Below are positions 1-10,534 of a DNA stretch of 64,000 nucleotides, piece after piece (positions within the stretch are counted from its first letter, which is position 1; every line of letters begins with the position of its first letter). Source of the DNA: Streptomonospora wellingtoniae (GTDB taxonomy: Bacteria > Actinomycetota > Actinomycetes > Streptosporangiales > Streptosporangiaceae). The DNA is taken from contig NZ_JAVREK010000014.1 of the NCBI RefSeq assembly GCF_031845375.1, positions 1-64,000 of the forward strand, written 5' to 3'. The position numbers were made by a program, and so were the translations under genes. Under the pieces are notes generated by a model. It did no database searches. It was given only the letters and a program-made list of their open reading frames with translations, and was not told the origin of the DNA.

Positions 1-32
1 GTGCGGGCCGCCCGATCCCCGCCCGCCGGTTC

Positions 33-51
33 CGGCCGGCTCGACCGGCCG
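33..51 (-). terminator. GC-rich hairpin directly after argH
   Basis: Two 7-base arms (33-39 and 45-51) flank a 5-base loop and abut the argH stop codon. No T-run follows on the minus strand, so this is only a possible end of the arginine transcript. Confidence 0.35.
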
Positions 52-1485
52 CTACTCCGGCTTCGCCTCCGCGAACGCGCGGTGTCCGGCGATCCGGGAG
101 CGGAGGCGCTCCAGCTGCTCGGCCACGCGCACCGGTGCGGTGCCTCCCTTGGCCGAACGCGACGCCAGCGACCCGGCGACGGTGAGGACCTCGCGGACCC
201 CGGGATCCAGGTGCGGCGAGATGCCGGCGAGGTCGGCGTCGGTGAGGTCGGGAAGGTCGACGCCCCGCTCCTCGCACACGCGGACGCAGGCTCCCGCGAT
301 CTCGTGCGCCTCGCGGAAGGGGACCCGCTTGCGCACCAGCCACTCGGCGATGTCGGTGGCCAGAGAGAACCCCTGCGGGGCCAGCTCCGCCATCCGCTCA
401 CCGTTGAACCGCAGGGTGGCGACCATGCCGGTGAAGGCCGGCAGCAGCAGGGTCAGGGTGTCGACCGTGTCGAAGACGGGCTCCTTGTCCTCCTGCAGGT
501 CGCGGTTGTAGGCCAGCGGAAGCCCCTTGAGGGTGCCCAGCAGCCCGGCCAGGTCGCCGATGAGGCGGCCGGACTTGCCGCGGGCCAGTTCGGCGACGTC
601 GGGGTTCTTCTTCTGCGGCATGATCGAGGAGCCGGTGGAGAACGCGTCGTCCAGGACCGCGAAGGAGAACTCCTTGGTGGCCCACAGGATGATCTCCTCG
701 GCCAGCCGCGACAGGTCGACGCCGGTCATCGCCCCGACGAACGCGAACTCCGCCACGACGTCGCGCGCGGCGGTGCCGTCGATGGAGTTCTCGGCCGAAT
801 CGGGGAAGCCGAGCTCGGCGGCGACCGCCTCGGGGTCCAGGCCAAGCGACGAGCCCGCCAGCGCGCCCGACCCGTAGGCCGAGACGGCGGCACGGCCGTC
901 CCAGTCGCGCAGCCGCTCCACGTCGCGCAGCAGCGGCCAGGCGTGCGCGAGCAGGTGATGGGCCAGCAGCACCGGCTGGGCGTGCTGCAGGTGCGTGCGG
1001 CCGGACATGGGCACGGCGATGTTGGCCGCGGCCTGGTCGGCCAGCGCCGAAGCGAGGTCGAGCAGCTCACCGGCGACGGCGCGCGCCTGCTCGCGCAGGT
1101 ACATCCGCACCATGGTGGCGATCTGGTCGTTGCGCGAGCGCCCGGCGCGCAGCCGCCCGCCCAGCTCGGGGCCCACGCGTTCGATGAAGCCGCGCTCCAG
1201 GGCGGTGTGCACGTCCTCGTCGGCCAGTACGGGGGTGAAGGATCCCGAGGCCACGTCGGTCTCCAGCCGGTCCAGGCCCTCCAGCATCGCCGCCAGTTCG
1301 CCGCCGGTGAGCAGTCCTGCGGTGTGCAGCACGCGCGCGTGCGCGCGCGAGCCGGCGATGTCGTGGCGGGCGAGGCGCCAGTCGAAGTGGGTGCTGAGGG
1401 AGAGACGGGCGAGCGCCTCGGAGGGGCCGCCGGCGAAGCGGCCGCCCCACAGGCGGGTGACCTCGGTGTCGCTCTCGTTGGCCAC
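52..1485 (-). CDS. argH: argininosuccinate lyase
   Basis: Last step of arginine synthesis: cleaves argininosuccinate to arginine and fumarate in the cytoplasm. The 477-residue length fits the fumarase/aspartase superfamily. Visible motifs are SRNDQ (about 117-121), GRTHLQHAQP (about 162-171) and the signature GSSIMPQKKNPD (about 285-296), whose first Ser lies in the mobile catalytic loop. I chose the GTG start at 1485 because the family's WGGRF motif follows at residues 13-17; longer in-frame extensions have no family similarity. It is the last gene of the minus-strand arg operon, 139 bp after argG. Almost certain. Confidence 0.97.
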   Translation of the reverse strand: MANESDTEVTRLWGGRFAGGPSEALARLSLSTHFDWRLARHDIAGSRAHARVLHTAGLLTGGELAAMLEGLDRLETDVASGSFTPVLADEDVHTALERGFIERVGPELGGRLRAGRSRNDQIATMVRMYLREQARAVAGELLDLASALADQAAANIAVPMSGRTHLQHAQPVLLAHHLLAHAWPLLRDVERLRDWDGRAAVSAYGSGALAGSSLGLDPEAVAAELGFPDSAENSIDGTAARDVVAEFAFVGAMTGVDLSRLAEEIILWATKEFSFAVLDDAFSTGSSIMPQKKNPDVAELARGKSGRLIGDLAGLLGTLKGLPLAYNRDLQEDKEPVFDTVDTLTLLLPAFTGMVATLRFNGERMAELAPQGFSLATDIAEWLVRKRVPFREAHEIAGACVRVCEERGVDLPDLTDADLAGISPHLDPGVREVLTVAGSLASRSAKGGTAPVRVAEQLERLRSRIAGHRAFAEAKPE

Positions 1486-1624
1486 GGTCGGGGTCCTTTG
1501 CGTTCTGTCGTGGGGTCGGCCGGTTCCGGGCGCGCGCGCCCGGAACCGGGTGCAGCCCGGAACCCGGACTGCGGGGATCGACGGGGGCGTGAGCGGGAGG
1601 CCGCGCGGTGCAGGCCCTGCGGGC

Positions 1625-2824
<1,200 letters not shown>

Positions 2825-2900
2825 GTCCTTCTCCCTGCTTGTTGCTTGTACGTTCTCGGCTGCGTCGCGGCCGCGGCCGCCCCCGGTCGGCCGGTGCCCC

Positions 2901-3434
2901 TCAGGGGCGCCGGTCGGCCAGCCGCAGCAGCGCCGATGCCAGTTCCTCGCCGCCCCCGGGGTCGCGGGAGATCACCAGGATGGTGTCGTCTCCGGCGATG
3001 GTGCCGAGGATGGCGTGGAAGTCGGTGTGGTCGATGGCCGAGGCCAGGTACTGGGCGGCGCCCGGCGGTGTGCGGACGACGACCATGTTGGCCGAGGCCT
3101 CGGCCGAGACCAGGAGGTCCTCGGCCAGGCGGGTCAGGCGGGCGTTGGAGACGCGCTCCAGGCCGAGCGCGTCGGGCCGGGCCCGCTGGAGCCGCTCGCC
3201 GCCTTCCCCGGGCAGCACGTAGATGAGTTCTCCGTCGACGGTGCGCAGCTTGACCGCTCCGAGCTCATCCAGGTCGCGCGAGAGCGTGGCCTGGGTGACC
3301 TGCACGCCGCTCTCGGCCAGCAGCCGCGCCAGGTCCGCTTGGGAGCGGACGTCGTGGCGGGTGAGGACCTCGCTGATGCGGGCGTGGCGGGCGGTCTTGG
3401 TCATGGGGGCCGAGCCGGCGCCGTCGACGGTCAT
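2901..3434 (-). CDS. argR: arginine repressor ArgR
   Basis: Arginine-responsive regulator that binds ARG boxes as a hexamer. Of 177 residues, the N-terminal half is a winged helix (RHDVRSQADLARLL...VTQATLSRDLDELGAVK) and the C-terminal half carries the oligomerisation/arginine-binding motif GTIAGDDTILVI. The ATG at 3434 overlaps the argF stop as ATGA, indicating translational coupling; a second Met ten residues later is the alternative. Because it lies inside the operon whose first promoter carries a candidate ARG box, the circuit is probably autoregulated. Confidence 0.95.
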   Translation of the reverse strand: MTVDGAGSAPMTKTARHARISEVLTRHDVRSQADLARLLAESGVQVTQATLSRDLDELGAVKLRTVDGELIYVLPGEGGERLQRARPDALGLERVSNARLTRLAEDLLVSAEASANMVVVRTPPGAAQYLASAIDHTDFHAILGTIAGDDTILVISRDPGGGEELASALLRLADRRP

Positions 3435-4411
3435 CGTCGGTCGCTCTCCCTGCCCGCTGCCGGCGCGGTGCTCCCGGCGAGCAGAAAGTGCAGGAGCGCC
3501 TTCTGGGCGTGGCGGCGGTTCTCGGCCTGGTCCCACACGGCGCTGTTGGGGCCGTCGATGACCGAGGCCGCGATCTCCTCGCCGCGGTGGGCGGGCAGGC
3601 AGTGCAGCACGATCGCGCCGGGCGCGGCGGCGGCGAGGGCCTGCTCGTCGACGGCGTAGTCGCGGAAGGGAGCGGCACGCTGCTCAGCCTGGTCCTCTTG
3701 CCCCATCGAGGTCCAAACGTCGGTGGCCAGCACGTCGGCTCCCGCGGCGGCCGCGGCGGCGTCGCCGGTGACGGTGATCGACGCGCCGGTGCGGCGGGCG
3801 ATGTCCTCGGCTCGGGAGAGGACGTCGGCCTCGGGCCGGTAGCCGTCGGGCGCGGCGATGCGCACGTGCATGCCCGCGAGCGCGCATCCCAGGAGGTAGG
3901 AGTGGGCCATGTTGTTGGCGCCGTCGCCGAAGTAGGTCAGCGTGGTACCGGCGAGGTTGCCCTTGCGCTCGCGCACGGTCTGCAGGTCGGCGAGGATCTG
4001 GCAGGGGTGGTAGGTGTCGGTGAGGGCGTTGACGACGGGGACGCCGCCGGCCGAGGCCATGGTCTCCAGCCGCACCTGGGCGAAGGTGCGCCACACGACC
4101 GCCGCGACCTGGCGCTCCAGCACGCGGGCGGTGTCCTCGACCGGCTCGCCGCGGCCGAGCTGACTGCCCTGGGCGTCGATGACCAGCGGGTGGCCGCCCA
4201 GCTCGGAGACGCCTACCGCGAAGGACACCCGCGTGCGGGTCGAGGGCTTGTCGAACAGCAGGGCGACGGTGCGCGGGCCTTCCAGCGGCCGGTAGGCGTA
4301 GGGGTCCTTCTTCATGGCGTCGGCCAGGTCGAGGACGGCGGCCTGCTCGGCGGACGTGAGGTCGTCGTCGCGCAGGAAGTGCCGTACCTGCCGGGGGGAC
4401 GGGGTGGTCAA
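3431..4411 (-). CDS. argF: ornithine carbamoyltransferase
   Basis: Transfers the carbamoyl group of carbamoyl phosphate to ornithine, giving citrulline. It has 326 residues with the carbamoyl-phosphate motif STRTR at 57-61, HPCQILAD at about 135-142 and the ornithine-binding HCLP motif at about 270-273. The start chosen is TTG at 4411: it overlaps the argD stop as TTGA and has GGAGG 5 bases upstream, whereas no ATG or GTG lies near the conserved N-terminus. The stop overlaps the argR start by 4 bases. Confidence 0.95.
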   Translation of the reverse strand: MTTPSPRQVRHFLRDDDLTSAEQAAVLDLADAMKKDPYAYRPLEGPRTVALLFDKPSTRTRVSFAVGVSELGGHPLVIDAQGSQLGRGEPVEDTARVLERQVAAVVWRTFAQVRLETMASAGGVPVVNALTDTYHPCQILADLQTVRERKGNLAGTTLTYFGDGANNMAHSYLLGCALAGMHVRIAAPDGYRPEADVLSRAEDIARRTGASITVTGDAAAAAAGADVLATDVWTSMGQEDQAEQRAAPFRDYAVDEQALAAAAPGAIVLHCLPAHRGEEIAASVIDGPNSAVWDQAENRRHAQKALLHFLLAGSTAPAAGRESDRR

Positions 4412-5604
4412 CGTGCCTCCTCGAGGATGGCGGGCAGAGCCGAGGTGAACTCCAGGACCTCGTCGCGGGAGATCGTCAGCGGGGGCGCGATCCGCACCAC
4501 GTCGGGCGCGAGCGCGTTGACGAGGAAGCCGTGTGCGGCGGCCGAGGCTTGGACGGCGGCTGCGGCGGGCGCGCTCAGCACCAGGGCGCGCCACAGACCG
4601 CTGCCGCGGACGCCCGCGAGCAGCGGGTGGTCGATCGCTGCAGCCTCGCGCTCCAGCAGGGTGCCGAGCTCGGCGGCGGAAGCCAGCAGGTTCTCGTTCT
4701 CGACCGTGTCGAGCACCGCCAGGGCGGCGGCGCAGGCGACGGGGTTGCCGCCGAAGGTGGAGCCGTGGTCGCCTTTGGCGAAGGCGGTGGCCAAGGGCCC
4801 GAAGCCCACGCACGCGCCGATGGGCAGCCCGCCGCCGAGCCCTTTGGCGAGCGTGAGCACGTCGGGGGTGACGCCGTGGGCCTGGTGGGCGAACCAGTGG
4901 CCGGTGCGGCCGATGCCGCTCTGGATCTCGTCGAGGACGAAGGCGGCGCCCGCATCGTCGCAGGCGCGGCGGATCTCGGCGAGGTAGCCCTCGGGCGCGG
5001 GCACCACGCCTGCCTCGCCCTGGACCGGTTCGACGAAGACGGCGGCGCAGGTGGCGTCGACGGCCGTGCGCAGGGCGTCGGCGTCGCCGTAGGGCACGAA
5101 GACCACGTCGGTGCCGTAGGGGCCGAAGGGGTCGCGGATTGCGGCCTTGCCGGTGACGGAGAGCGCGCCGAGGGTGCGGCCGTGGAAGCTGTTGTCGGTG
5201 GCCACGATCCGGGTGCGGCCCTCGCCCGCGGCGCGCTTGACGAGCTTGAGCGCCGCCTCGTTCGCCTCGGTTCCGGAGTTGGCGAAGAACACGCGCACGT
5301 CGCCGTCGCCCTCGCCGCCGAGGAGCGCGACGAGGCGTTCGGCGAGCTCGACCTCGCGCTCGTGCAGGAACAGGTTGCTGGTGTGGGCGACGGCGGCGGC
5401 CTGGTCGGCCACCGCGGCCACCAGCGCCGGGTGGCCGTGGCCGAGTGCGGAGACGGCGATACCGGCGATGAGGTCCAGGTAGGCCTTGCCGTCGGCGTCG
5501 TAGACGCGGGAGCCCTCGCCGCGGGCGATCGCCACGGGCGGGGTGCCGTAGTTGGGCATCAGCGCCGCGTCGAAGCGGGCCTGGAGGTCGGTCGTGGCGC
5601 TCAT
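4408..5604 (-). CDS. argD: acetylornithine aminotransferase
   Basis: PLP enzyme that converts N-acetylglutamate semialdehyde to N-acetylornithine with glutamate as amino donor. The 398 residues match class III aminotransferases of this type. The Schiff-base lysine is Lys254 in LAKGLGGGLPIG, preceded by the cofactor-ring motif FVLDEIQSGIGRTG. The ATG overlaps the argB stop (ATGA) and the stop overlaps the argF TTG start, so the gene is tightly coupled on both sides. Confidence 0.95.
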   Translation of the reverse strand: MSATTDLQARFDAALMPNYGTPPVAIARGEGSRVYDADGKAYLDLIAGIAVSALGHGHPALVAAVADQAAAVAHTSNLFLHEREVELAERLVALLGGEGDGDVRVFFANSGTEANEAALKLVKRAAGEGRTRIVATDNSFHGRTLGALSVTGKAAIRDPFGPYGTDVVFVPYGDADALRTAVDATCAAVFVEPVQGEAGVVPAPEGYLAEIRRACDDAGAAFVLDEIQSGIGRTGHWFAHQAHGVTPDVLTLAKGLGGGLPIGACVGFGPLATAFAKGDHGSTFGGNPVACAAALAVLDTVENENLLASAAELGTLLEREAAAIDHPLLAGVRGSGLWRALVLSAPAAAAVQASAAAHGFLVNALAPDVVRIAPPLTISRDEVLEFTSALPAILEEAR

Positions 5605-6524
5605 TCGTCGCTGCCCTCGAAGATGTCCACGGGTTCGGTGGGCTCGTCGGCCTCGGCGACGACCATGGTGCCGATGCCCTCGTTGGTGAAGATCTCCAGC
5701 AGCATGGAGTCGGGGGTGCGCCCGTCGAGAACGTGGGCCTGGGGAACGCCGCCGCGCACGGCCTTCAGGCACGCCTCCATCTTCGGCACCATGCCCGAGG
5801 ACAGCTCGGGCAGCATGGTCTCCAGCTCTCCTGCGGTGAGCCTGCTGATCAGTTCCTCGCAGGCCGGATAGTCGGCGTAGAGGCCCTCGACGTCGGTGAG
5901 GACGACGAGCTTGGCGGCGTCGAGCTCCACGGCGAGCGCTGCGGCGGCGGTGTCGGCGTTGACGTTGAAGACGCCCTCGTCGGCGCGGGCGACGCTGGAG
6001 ACGATCGGGATCCGCCCGTCGTCGAGCAGGGTGCGCACGACGCCCGGCTGGACGTCGACGACCTCGCCGACCTGGCCGAGGTCGACCGGGGCGCCGTCGA
6101 TCCAGGCGGACTTGCGCTCGGCGGTGAACAGGTGGGCGTCCTCGCCGGAGATGCCGACCGCGAAGGGACCGTGTGCGTTGACGAGCCCGACGATGTCGCG
6201 GTTGACCTGGCCGACTAGCACCATGCGGACGACGTCCATGGTCTCGGGCGTGGTGACGCGCAGCCCGGCGGCGAAGGTGCTGGTGACGCCGAGGCGGTCC
6301 AGGTGCGCACTGATCTGCGGGCCGCCGCCGTGCACCACGACGGGGCGCAGTCCGGCGTAGCGCAGGAACACGATGTTCTCGGCGAAGCGCTCGCGCAGCG
6401 CGGGGTCGGTCATGGCGTTGCCGCCGTACTTGACCACGACGGTCCTGCCGTGGAACCGGCTCAGCCAGGGAAGGGCTTCGATCAGCGTGTTGGCCTTGTC
6501 CAGTGCCTGTTTGCGAGAGTTCAT
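5601..6524 (-). CDS. argB: acetylglutamate kinase
   Basis: Phosphorylates N-acetylglutamate. It has 307 residues of the amino-acid kinase fold: N-terminal VVVKYGGNAM phosphate loop, VHGGGPQI, and a C-terminal LLEIFTNEGIGTMV. An N-terminal helix of about 20 residues before the kinase core is the element that in related enzymes supports arginine-sensitive hexamers, so feedback inhibition is plausible but inferred. The ATG at 6524 fits the family start. It lies 107 bp after argJ and overlaps argD. Confidence 0.96.
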   Translation of the reverse strand: MNSRKQALDKANTLIEALPWLSRFHGRTVVVKYGGNAMTDPALRERFAENIVFLRYAGLRPVVVHGGGPQISAHLDRLGVTSTFAAGLRVTTPETMDVVRMVLVGQVNRDIVGLVNAHGPFAVGISGEDAHLFTAERKSAWIDGAPVDLGQVGEVVDVQPGVVRTLLDDGRIPIVSSVARADEGVFNVNADTAAAALAVELDAAKLVVLTDVEGLYADYPACEELISRLTAGELETMLPELSSGMVPKMEACLKAVRGGVPQAHVLDGRTPDSMLLEIFTNEGIGTMVVAEADEPTEPVDIFEGSDE

Positions 6525-6631
6525 CGGATTCGCGGTGCCGGCCCCCGCCCTGCGGGGCCCGGGTGCACCGTTCTTCCCTCCCTTCCAACGTGTTCGGCCG
6601 GAGTCGCCGCCCGGCGGCCGGGCGGGTGCTG

Positions 6632-7783
6632 TCAGGAGCTGTAGGCGGAGTTCTCGTGCACGTAGCCGGTGGTCAGGTCGTTGGTCCACACAGTGGCGGC
6701 CTCGCTGCCGGCCGCCAGGTCGACCGTGACGGTGACGTCGCGGCCGCTGAGGTCGACCTTGCTGCGGTCGTCGCCGACTGCGCCGCGGCGGCACACCCAG
6801 ACCCCGTTGACGGCGAGGTTGACCTCGTCGGGTTCGAAGGCCGCCTGGGTGGTGCCCACGGCGGCCAGCGCCCGGCCCCAGTTGGGGTCCTCGCCGTAGA
6901 CGGCGCACTTGAACAGGTTGCTGCGGGCCACGGCGCGGGCGGCCTCGACGGCGTCGTCCTCGCTGGCCGCCCCCACGACCTCGACCGCGATGGACTTGGT
7001 GGAGCCTTCGGCGTCGGCGACGAGTTGGCGGGCCAGGTCGTCGCAGACCTCGGTGAGCAGCGCGCCGAACTCGGCTTCGTCGGGGGAGGTGCCCGAGGCA
7101 CCGCTGGCCATGAGCACGACGGTGTCGTTGGTGGAGGCGCAGCCGTCGCTGTCGACCCGGTCGAAGGTGCGGCGCGTCGCGGCGCGCAGCAGGCTGTCGC
7201 ACTGGGCGGCGGTGAGGTCGGCGTCGGTGGTGACAACGCAGAGCATGGTCGCCAGCGCGGGCGCGAGCATTCCGGCGCCCTTGGCCATGCCGCCGATGGT
7301 GTACCCGCCGCCGCGCTTGAACGAGATCTTGGCGACGGAGTCGGTGGTGCGGATGGCGTCGGCGGCGTCGGGCCCGCCGTCGCGCGCGGCCGATTCGACG
7401 GCCCGGCCGGCGCCGTCGAGCAGTGCGGGCATGGGCAGCCGCTCACCGATCAGGCCGGTGGAGCAGACGAGGATCTCCCCGGCGGAGTCGTCCATGGCGT
7501 CCGCGACGTGCTCGGCGGTGGCATGGGCGTCCTGGAATCCGGCCGGCCCGGTGCAGGCGTTGGCTCCGCCGGCGTTGAGCACGACGGCGCGCACGCGCCC
7601 GCCCGCGGCGACCTGCTGCGACCACAGGACGGGGGCGGCCTTGACGCGGTTGCGCGTGAAGACCGCCGCGGCGGCGCGGGAGGGACCGTCGTTGACGACG
7701 ACGGCGACGTCGCGTGCGCCGTCGGGCTTGAGCCCGGCGCTGACGCCGGCGGCGCGGAACCCGTTGGGTGCGGTGACGCTCAC
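6632..7783 (-). CDS. argJ: glutamate N-acetyltransferase / amino-acid acetyltransferase
   Basis: Moves the acetyl group from N-acetylornithine to glutamate, releasing ornithine and recycling acetyl in the cyclic arginine pathway. It has 383 residues. The autoproteolysis site is visible as ALAT/MLCVVTTD: Thr179 would become the N-terminal nucleophile of the beta chain. The oxyanion-type STGLIGE motif is at about 108-114. Whether it is mono- or bifunctional cannot be read from the sequence; no argA-like gene is present in the window. It is the second gene of the operon. Confidence 0.95.
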   Translation of the reverse strand: MSVTAPNGFRAAGVSAGLKPDGARDVAVVVNDGPSRAAAAVFTRNRVKAAPVLWSQQVAAGGRVRAVVLNAGGANACTGPAGFQDAHATAEHVADAMDDSAGEILVCSTGLIGERLPMPALLDGAGRAVESAARDGGPDAADAIRTTDSVAKISFKRGGGYTIGGMAKGAGMLAPALATMLCVVTTDADLTAAQCDSLLRAATRRTFDRVDSDGCASTNDTVVLMASGASGTSPDEAEFGALLTEVCDDLARQLVADAEGSTKSIAVEVVGAASEDDAVEAARAVARSNLFKCAVYGEDPNWGRALAAVGTTQAAFEPDEVNLAVNGVWVCRRGAVGDDRSKVDLSGRDVTVTVDLAAGSEAATVWTNDLTTGYVHENSAYSS

Positions 7784-7815
7784 AGTGGGCCTTTCACGAT
7801 TCGAAGGCGGGGGTC

Positions 7816-8844
7816 CTAGGGCGCGACGCCGGCGACGGGGAGCCCGCCGGCCTCGGGCAGTCCCAGGGCGATGTTGGCGCTTTGCAGGGCACCGCCGGCG
7901 GTGCCCTTGGTGAGGTTGTCCAGCGCGGCGACGGCGACCATGCGCTCGGCTCCCGGGTCGACGGCGACCTGGACGAGCGCGGTGTTGGCGCCCAGCGTCA
8001 TGGCGGTGGCGGGCCAGGTGCCCTCGGGCAGCAGGTGCACGAAGGGCTCGTCGGCGTAGCGCTCGCGGTAGGCGGCGGCGATCCCTTCGGCGGTGGCTCC
8101 GGGCCGCAGAGGGGCGGTGCAGGTGGCCAGGATGCCGCGGGCCATGGGCGCGAGCACCGGTGTGAAGGAGACCCGCACCGGCACGCCGGCTGCCTGCGTC
8201 AGGTTCTGCACGATCTCGGGCGTGTGGCGGTGCGTGCCGCCGACGCCGTAAGGGCTGGCCGATCCCATGACCTCGCTGCCGACCAGGTGCGGCTTGGGCG
8301 CCTTGCCGGCCCCGGAAGTCCCGGTGACCGAGACGACGACGGCCTCGGGCTCGGCCAGGCCCGCGGCCAGCGCCGGGAAGAGGGCGAGCGTGGCAGTGGT
8401 GACGTGGCAGCCGGGGACGGCGACGCGGCGGGTGCCGGCCAGCGCCTCGCGCGCACCGGGAAGCTCGGGCAGCCCGTAAGGCCAGGCGCCGGCGTGCGGG
8501 GTGCCGTAGTAGTGCTCCCAGGCCCGTGCGTCGGTGAGGCGGAAGTCGGCGCCGCAGTCGACCACGAGGACCTCGGGGCCCAGCTGCTCTGCGATCGCGG
8601 CGGACTGGCCGTGCGGGAGGGCCAGGTAGACGACGTCGTGTCCGGCGAGCGCCTCGGCCGTGGTCTCCGCCAGCACCCGGTCGGCCAGCGGGAGCAGGTG
8701 CGGCTGGTGCTCACCGAGTCTGCTGCCGGCGCTGCTCCCGGCCGTGAGCGTCCCGACCTCCATCTCGGGGTGGGCCAGAAGCAGGCGCAGCAGCTCCCCG
8801 CCGGCGTAGCCGCTGGCTCCGGCGACGGCCGCGGTGTATCCCAT
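7816..8844 (-). CDS. argC: N-acetyl-gamma-glutamyl-phosphate reductase
   Basis: NADPH-dependent reduction of N-acetylglutamyl phosphate to the semialdehyde. It has 342 residues with the Rossmann motif GASGYAGGE at about 9-17 and the catalytic cysteine Cys146 in VPGCHVTTA. The ATG at 8844 was chosen because GGGGAG precedes it and the family begins within a few residues of the Rossmann strand; an in-frame extension upstream lacks similarity. It is the first gene of the arginine operon, with the candidate ArgR site about 45-70 bases upstream. Confidence 0.96.
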   Translation of the reverse strand: MGYTAAVAGASGYAGGELLRLLLAHPEMEVGTLTAGSSAGSRLGEHQPHLLPLADRVLAETTAEALAGHDVVYLALPHGQSAAIAEQLGPEVLVVDCGADFRLTDARAWEHYYGTPHAGAWPYGLPELPGAREALAGTRRVAVPGCHVTTATLALFPALAAGLAEPEAVVVSVTGTSGAGKAPKPHLVGSEVMGSASPYGVGGTHRHTPEIVQNLTQAAGVPVRVSFTPVLAPMARGILATCTAPLRPGATAEGIAAAYRERYADEPFVHLLPEGTWPATAMTLGANTALVQVAVDPGAERMVAVAALDNLTKGTAGGALQSANIALGLPEAGGLPVAGVAP

Positions 8845-8881
8845 ACTCGCTCCCCGTGGTGCGCCCCTCCGCAATCTTTGA

Positions 8882-8914
8882 ACCATATTGCATCACGATG
8901 CAAGTTTATGCAAC
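8882..8914 (-). promoter_or_regulatory. candidate ARG operator upstream of argC
   Basis: The core TTGCATCACGATGCAA (8888-8903) has 7-base inverted arms around 2 central bases. A further TTGCATAAAC half-site (minus strand, from 8913) follows directly. TTGCAT/ATGCAA half-sites resemble described Streptomyces ARG boxes. The AT-rich block stands out in this GC-rich DNA and lies 38-70 bases before argC, close to where the promoter must be. Confidence 0.75.
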
Positions 8915-8958
8915 CGAGGTGGACGGAGACCGCCGGCGCCGGATCCGCTGCCGCCGGG

Positions 8959-10404
8959 CTATTCCCGTCCCGCTAGCCGGCCGGCGATGCCGGCCAGGCG
9001 GGAGGTGCGCGAGACCCGGTCGGACTCGCGGCGGTCGGCGCCCCGGTAGAGGCCGTAGACCAGGCGGGTGCCGACCCAGCGCACCGGCTCGGGTTCCCAG
9101 CCGCGCACGCGCCGGCCGACCCAGGGAAGCTGCGTGAGTTCGGTGCGCTCCCCCAGCACCAGGTCGCGCAGCGTGCGCCCGGCCAGGTTGCTCGTGGTGA
9201 CGCCGCTGCCGACGTAGCCGCCGGCCCAGCCGAGGCCGGTCTCGGGGTCGAGGTCGACGCTGGGGCACCAGTCGCGGGGCACGCCCAGCACGCCCGACCA
9301 GGCGTGGGCGATGGGCACCTCCGCTGCGACCGGGAACAGCCGCGCCAGCACGCGCCACAGCTCGGCGATGGTCTGGGGCGGTGTGGCGCCGTTGGAGTCG
9401 CGGGCCGAACCGAACCTGTAGGGGACTCCGCGGCCGCCGATGGCGATACGGCCGTCGGCGGTGCGCTGGGCGTAGCAGTAGGCGTGGGCCGTGTCGCCCA
9501 GGACCTCCGGGCGCTCCCAGCCGATGTGGCGCCACATCACCTCGGAGAGCGGCTCGGTCGCGATCATCGAACTGTTCATGGGCAGCCACTGGCGGCGCTG
9601 GCCGTGCAGGCCGGCGGTGAAGCCTTCGGTGGCGCGGATGACGTGGTCGGCGCGCACGGTTCCGGCGGGGGTCACGGCGCACGGCCGCTCCCCGCCGGTG
9701 CGCGAGCGGATCTCGGATACCGCGGTGTCCTCGAAGACGTCCACGCCCAGCGCCTCGGCGGCCGCGGCCAGCCCGATCACCAGCTTGGCCGGATGCACGC
9801 GCGCGGCGTGCGGGCTGTAGGCCGCCGCCACCGCGCCGTCGACCTGCAGGCGCGGCTCGCCGCGCGGGTCGAGCAGGTGGAGGTCCTCGGGCCAGTAGCC
9901 CCACTCGTGCAGCTCGGCGACCTCTTCCTGGAGGCGGGCCTTCTGCGCCGGGTTGGTCGCCACCAGGCGCATGCCGCCCTTGACGATGTCGGCGTCGACA
10001 CCCTCCTGCTCGGCGACCGAGACCACTTCGTCGACCGAGGCCATCATGGCGCGCTGGAGGGCGACCACGGCCCCCTTGCCGTGGGTGGCGGCGTAGCGCC
10101 GCTTGGAGCCGGCGAACTCGGCCGAGAGCCAGCCGCCGTTGCGGCCCGAGGCGCCGAACCCGGCGAACTCGCGCTCCAGCACGGCCACGCGCAGGTCCGG
10201 GCGGGCCTTCTTGAGGTAGTAGGCGGTCCACAGACCCGTGTAGCCGGCGCCCACGATGCATACGTCGTAGTCGGCGCCGCCGGGCAGGGCGGGGCGCCGC
10301 GCAGGGAGGCCGACGTCGCGGAACCAGTAGGAGACCCCGCCGTTGCGGAACCCCGGCGAGCGGGGCACGGCGCGCATCTCGGCGGCGGTGGCGAACGGTG
10401 TCAT
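8959..10404 (-). CDS. FAD-dependent amine/amino-acid oxidoreductase (DAO family)
   Basis: Predicted flavoprotein that oxidises an amine or amino acid. It has 481 residues. The FAD-binding VGAGYTGLWTAYYL motif is at about 51-64, followed by GASGRNGGW and a C-terminal GLGWAGGYVGSGVTTSNLAGR that closes the FAD site, typical of the DAO family that includes gamma-glutamylputrescine oxidase. The ATG at 10404 (GGGGG about 8 bases upstream) is preferred over an in-frame TTG at 10440. It is transcribed after the MarR gene and the aminotransferase, which suggests a catabolic unit. The exact substrate is unknown. Confidence 0.8.
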   Translation of the reverse strand: MTPFATAAEMRAVPRSPGFRNGGVSYWFRDVGLPARRPALPGGADYDVCIVGAGYTGLWTAYYLKKARPDLRVAVLEREFAGFGASGRNGGWLSAEFAGSKRRYAATHGKGAVVALQRAMMASVDEVVSVAEQEGVDADIVKGGMRLVATNPAQKARLQEEVAELHEWGYWPEDLHLLDPRGEPRLQVDGAVAAAYSPHAARVHPAKLVIGLAAAAEALGVDVFEDTAVSEIRSRTGGERPCAVTPAGTVRADHVIRATEGFTAGLHGQRRQWLPMNSSMIATEPLSEVMWRHIGWERPEVLGDTAHAYCYAQRTADGRIAIGGRGVPYRFGSARDSNGATPPQTIAELWRVLARLFPVAAEVPIAHAWSGVLGVPRDWCPSVDLDPETGLGWAGGYVGSGVTTSNLAGRTLRDLVLGERTELTQLPWVGRRVRGWEPEPVRWVGTRLVYGLYRGADRRESDRVSRTSRLAGIAGRLAGRE

Positions 10405-10534
10405 ATTGCGGCCCCCGGCTGGTCGGTCGTGCTGCTGCAACGGCCGACCAGACTACCGGGGCGCGGTCGCGCGCTCGGGCCCGGACCTGGACTCGGCGCC
10501 GCGGTGGCCGCTCGCGGTTCGCTGCGGGCCCCGT

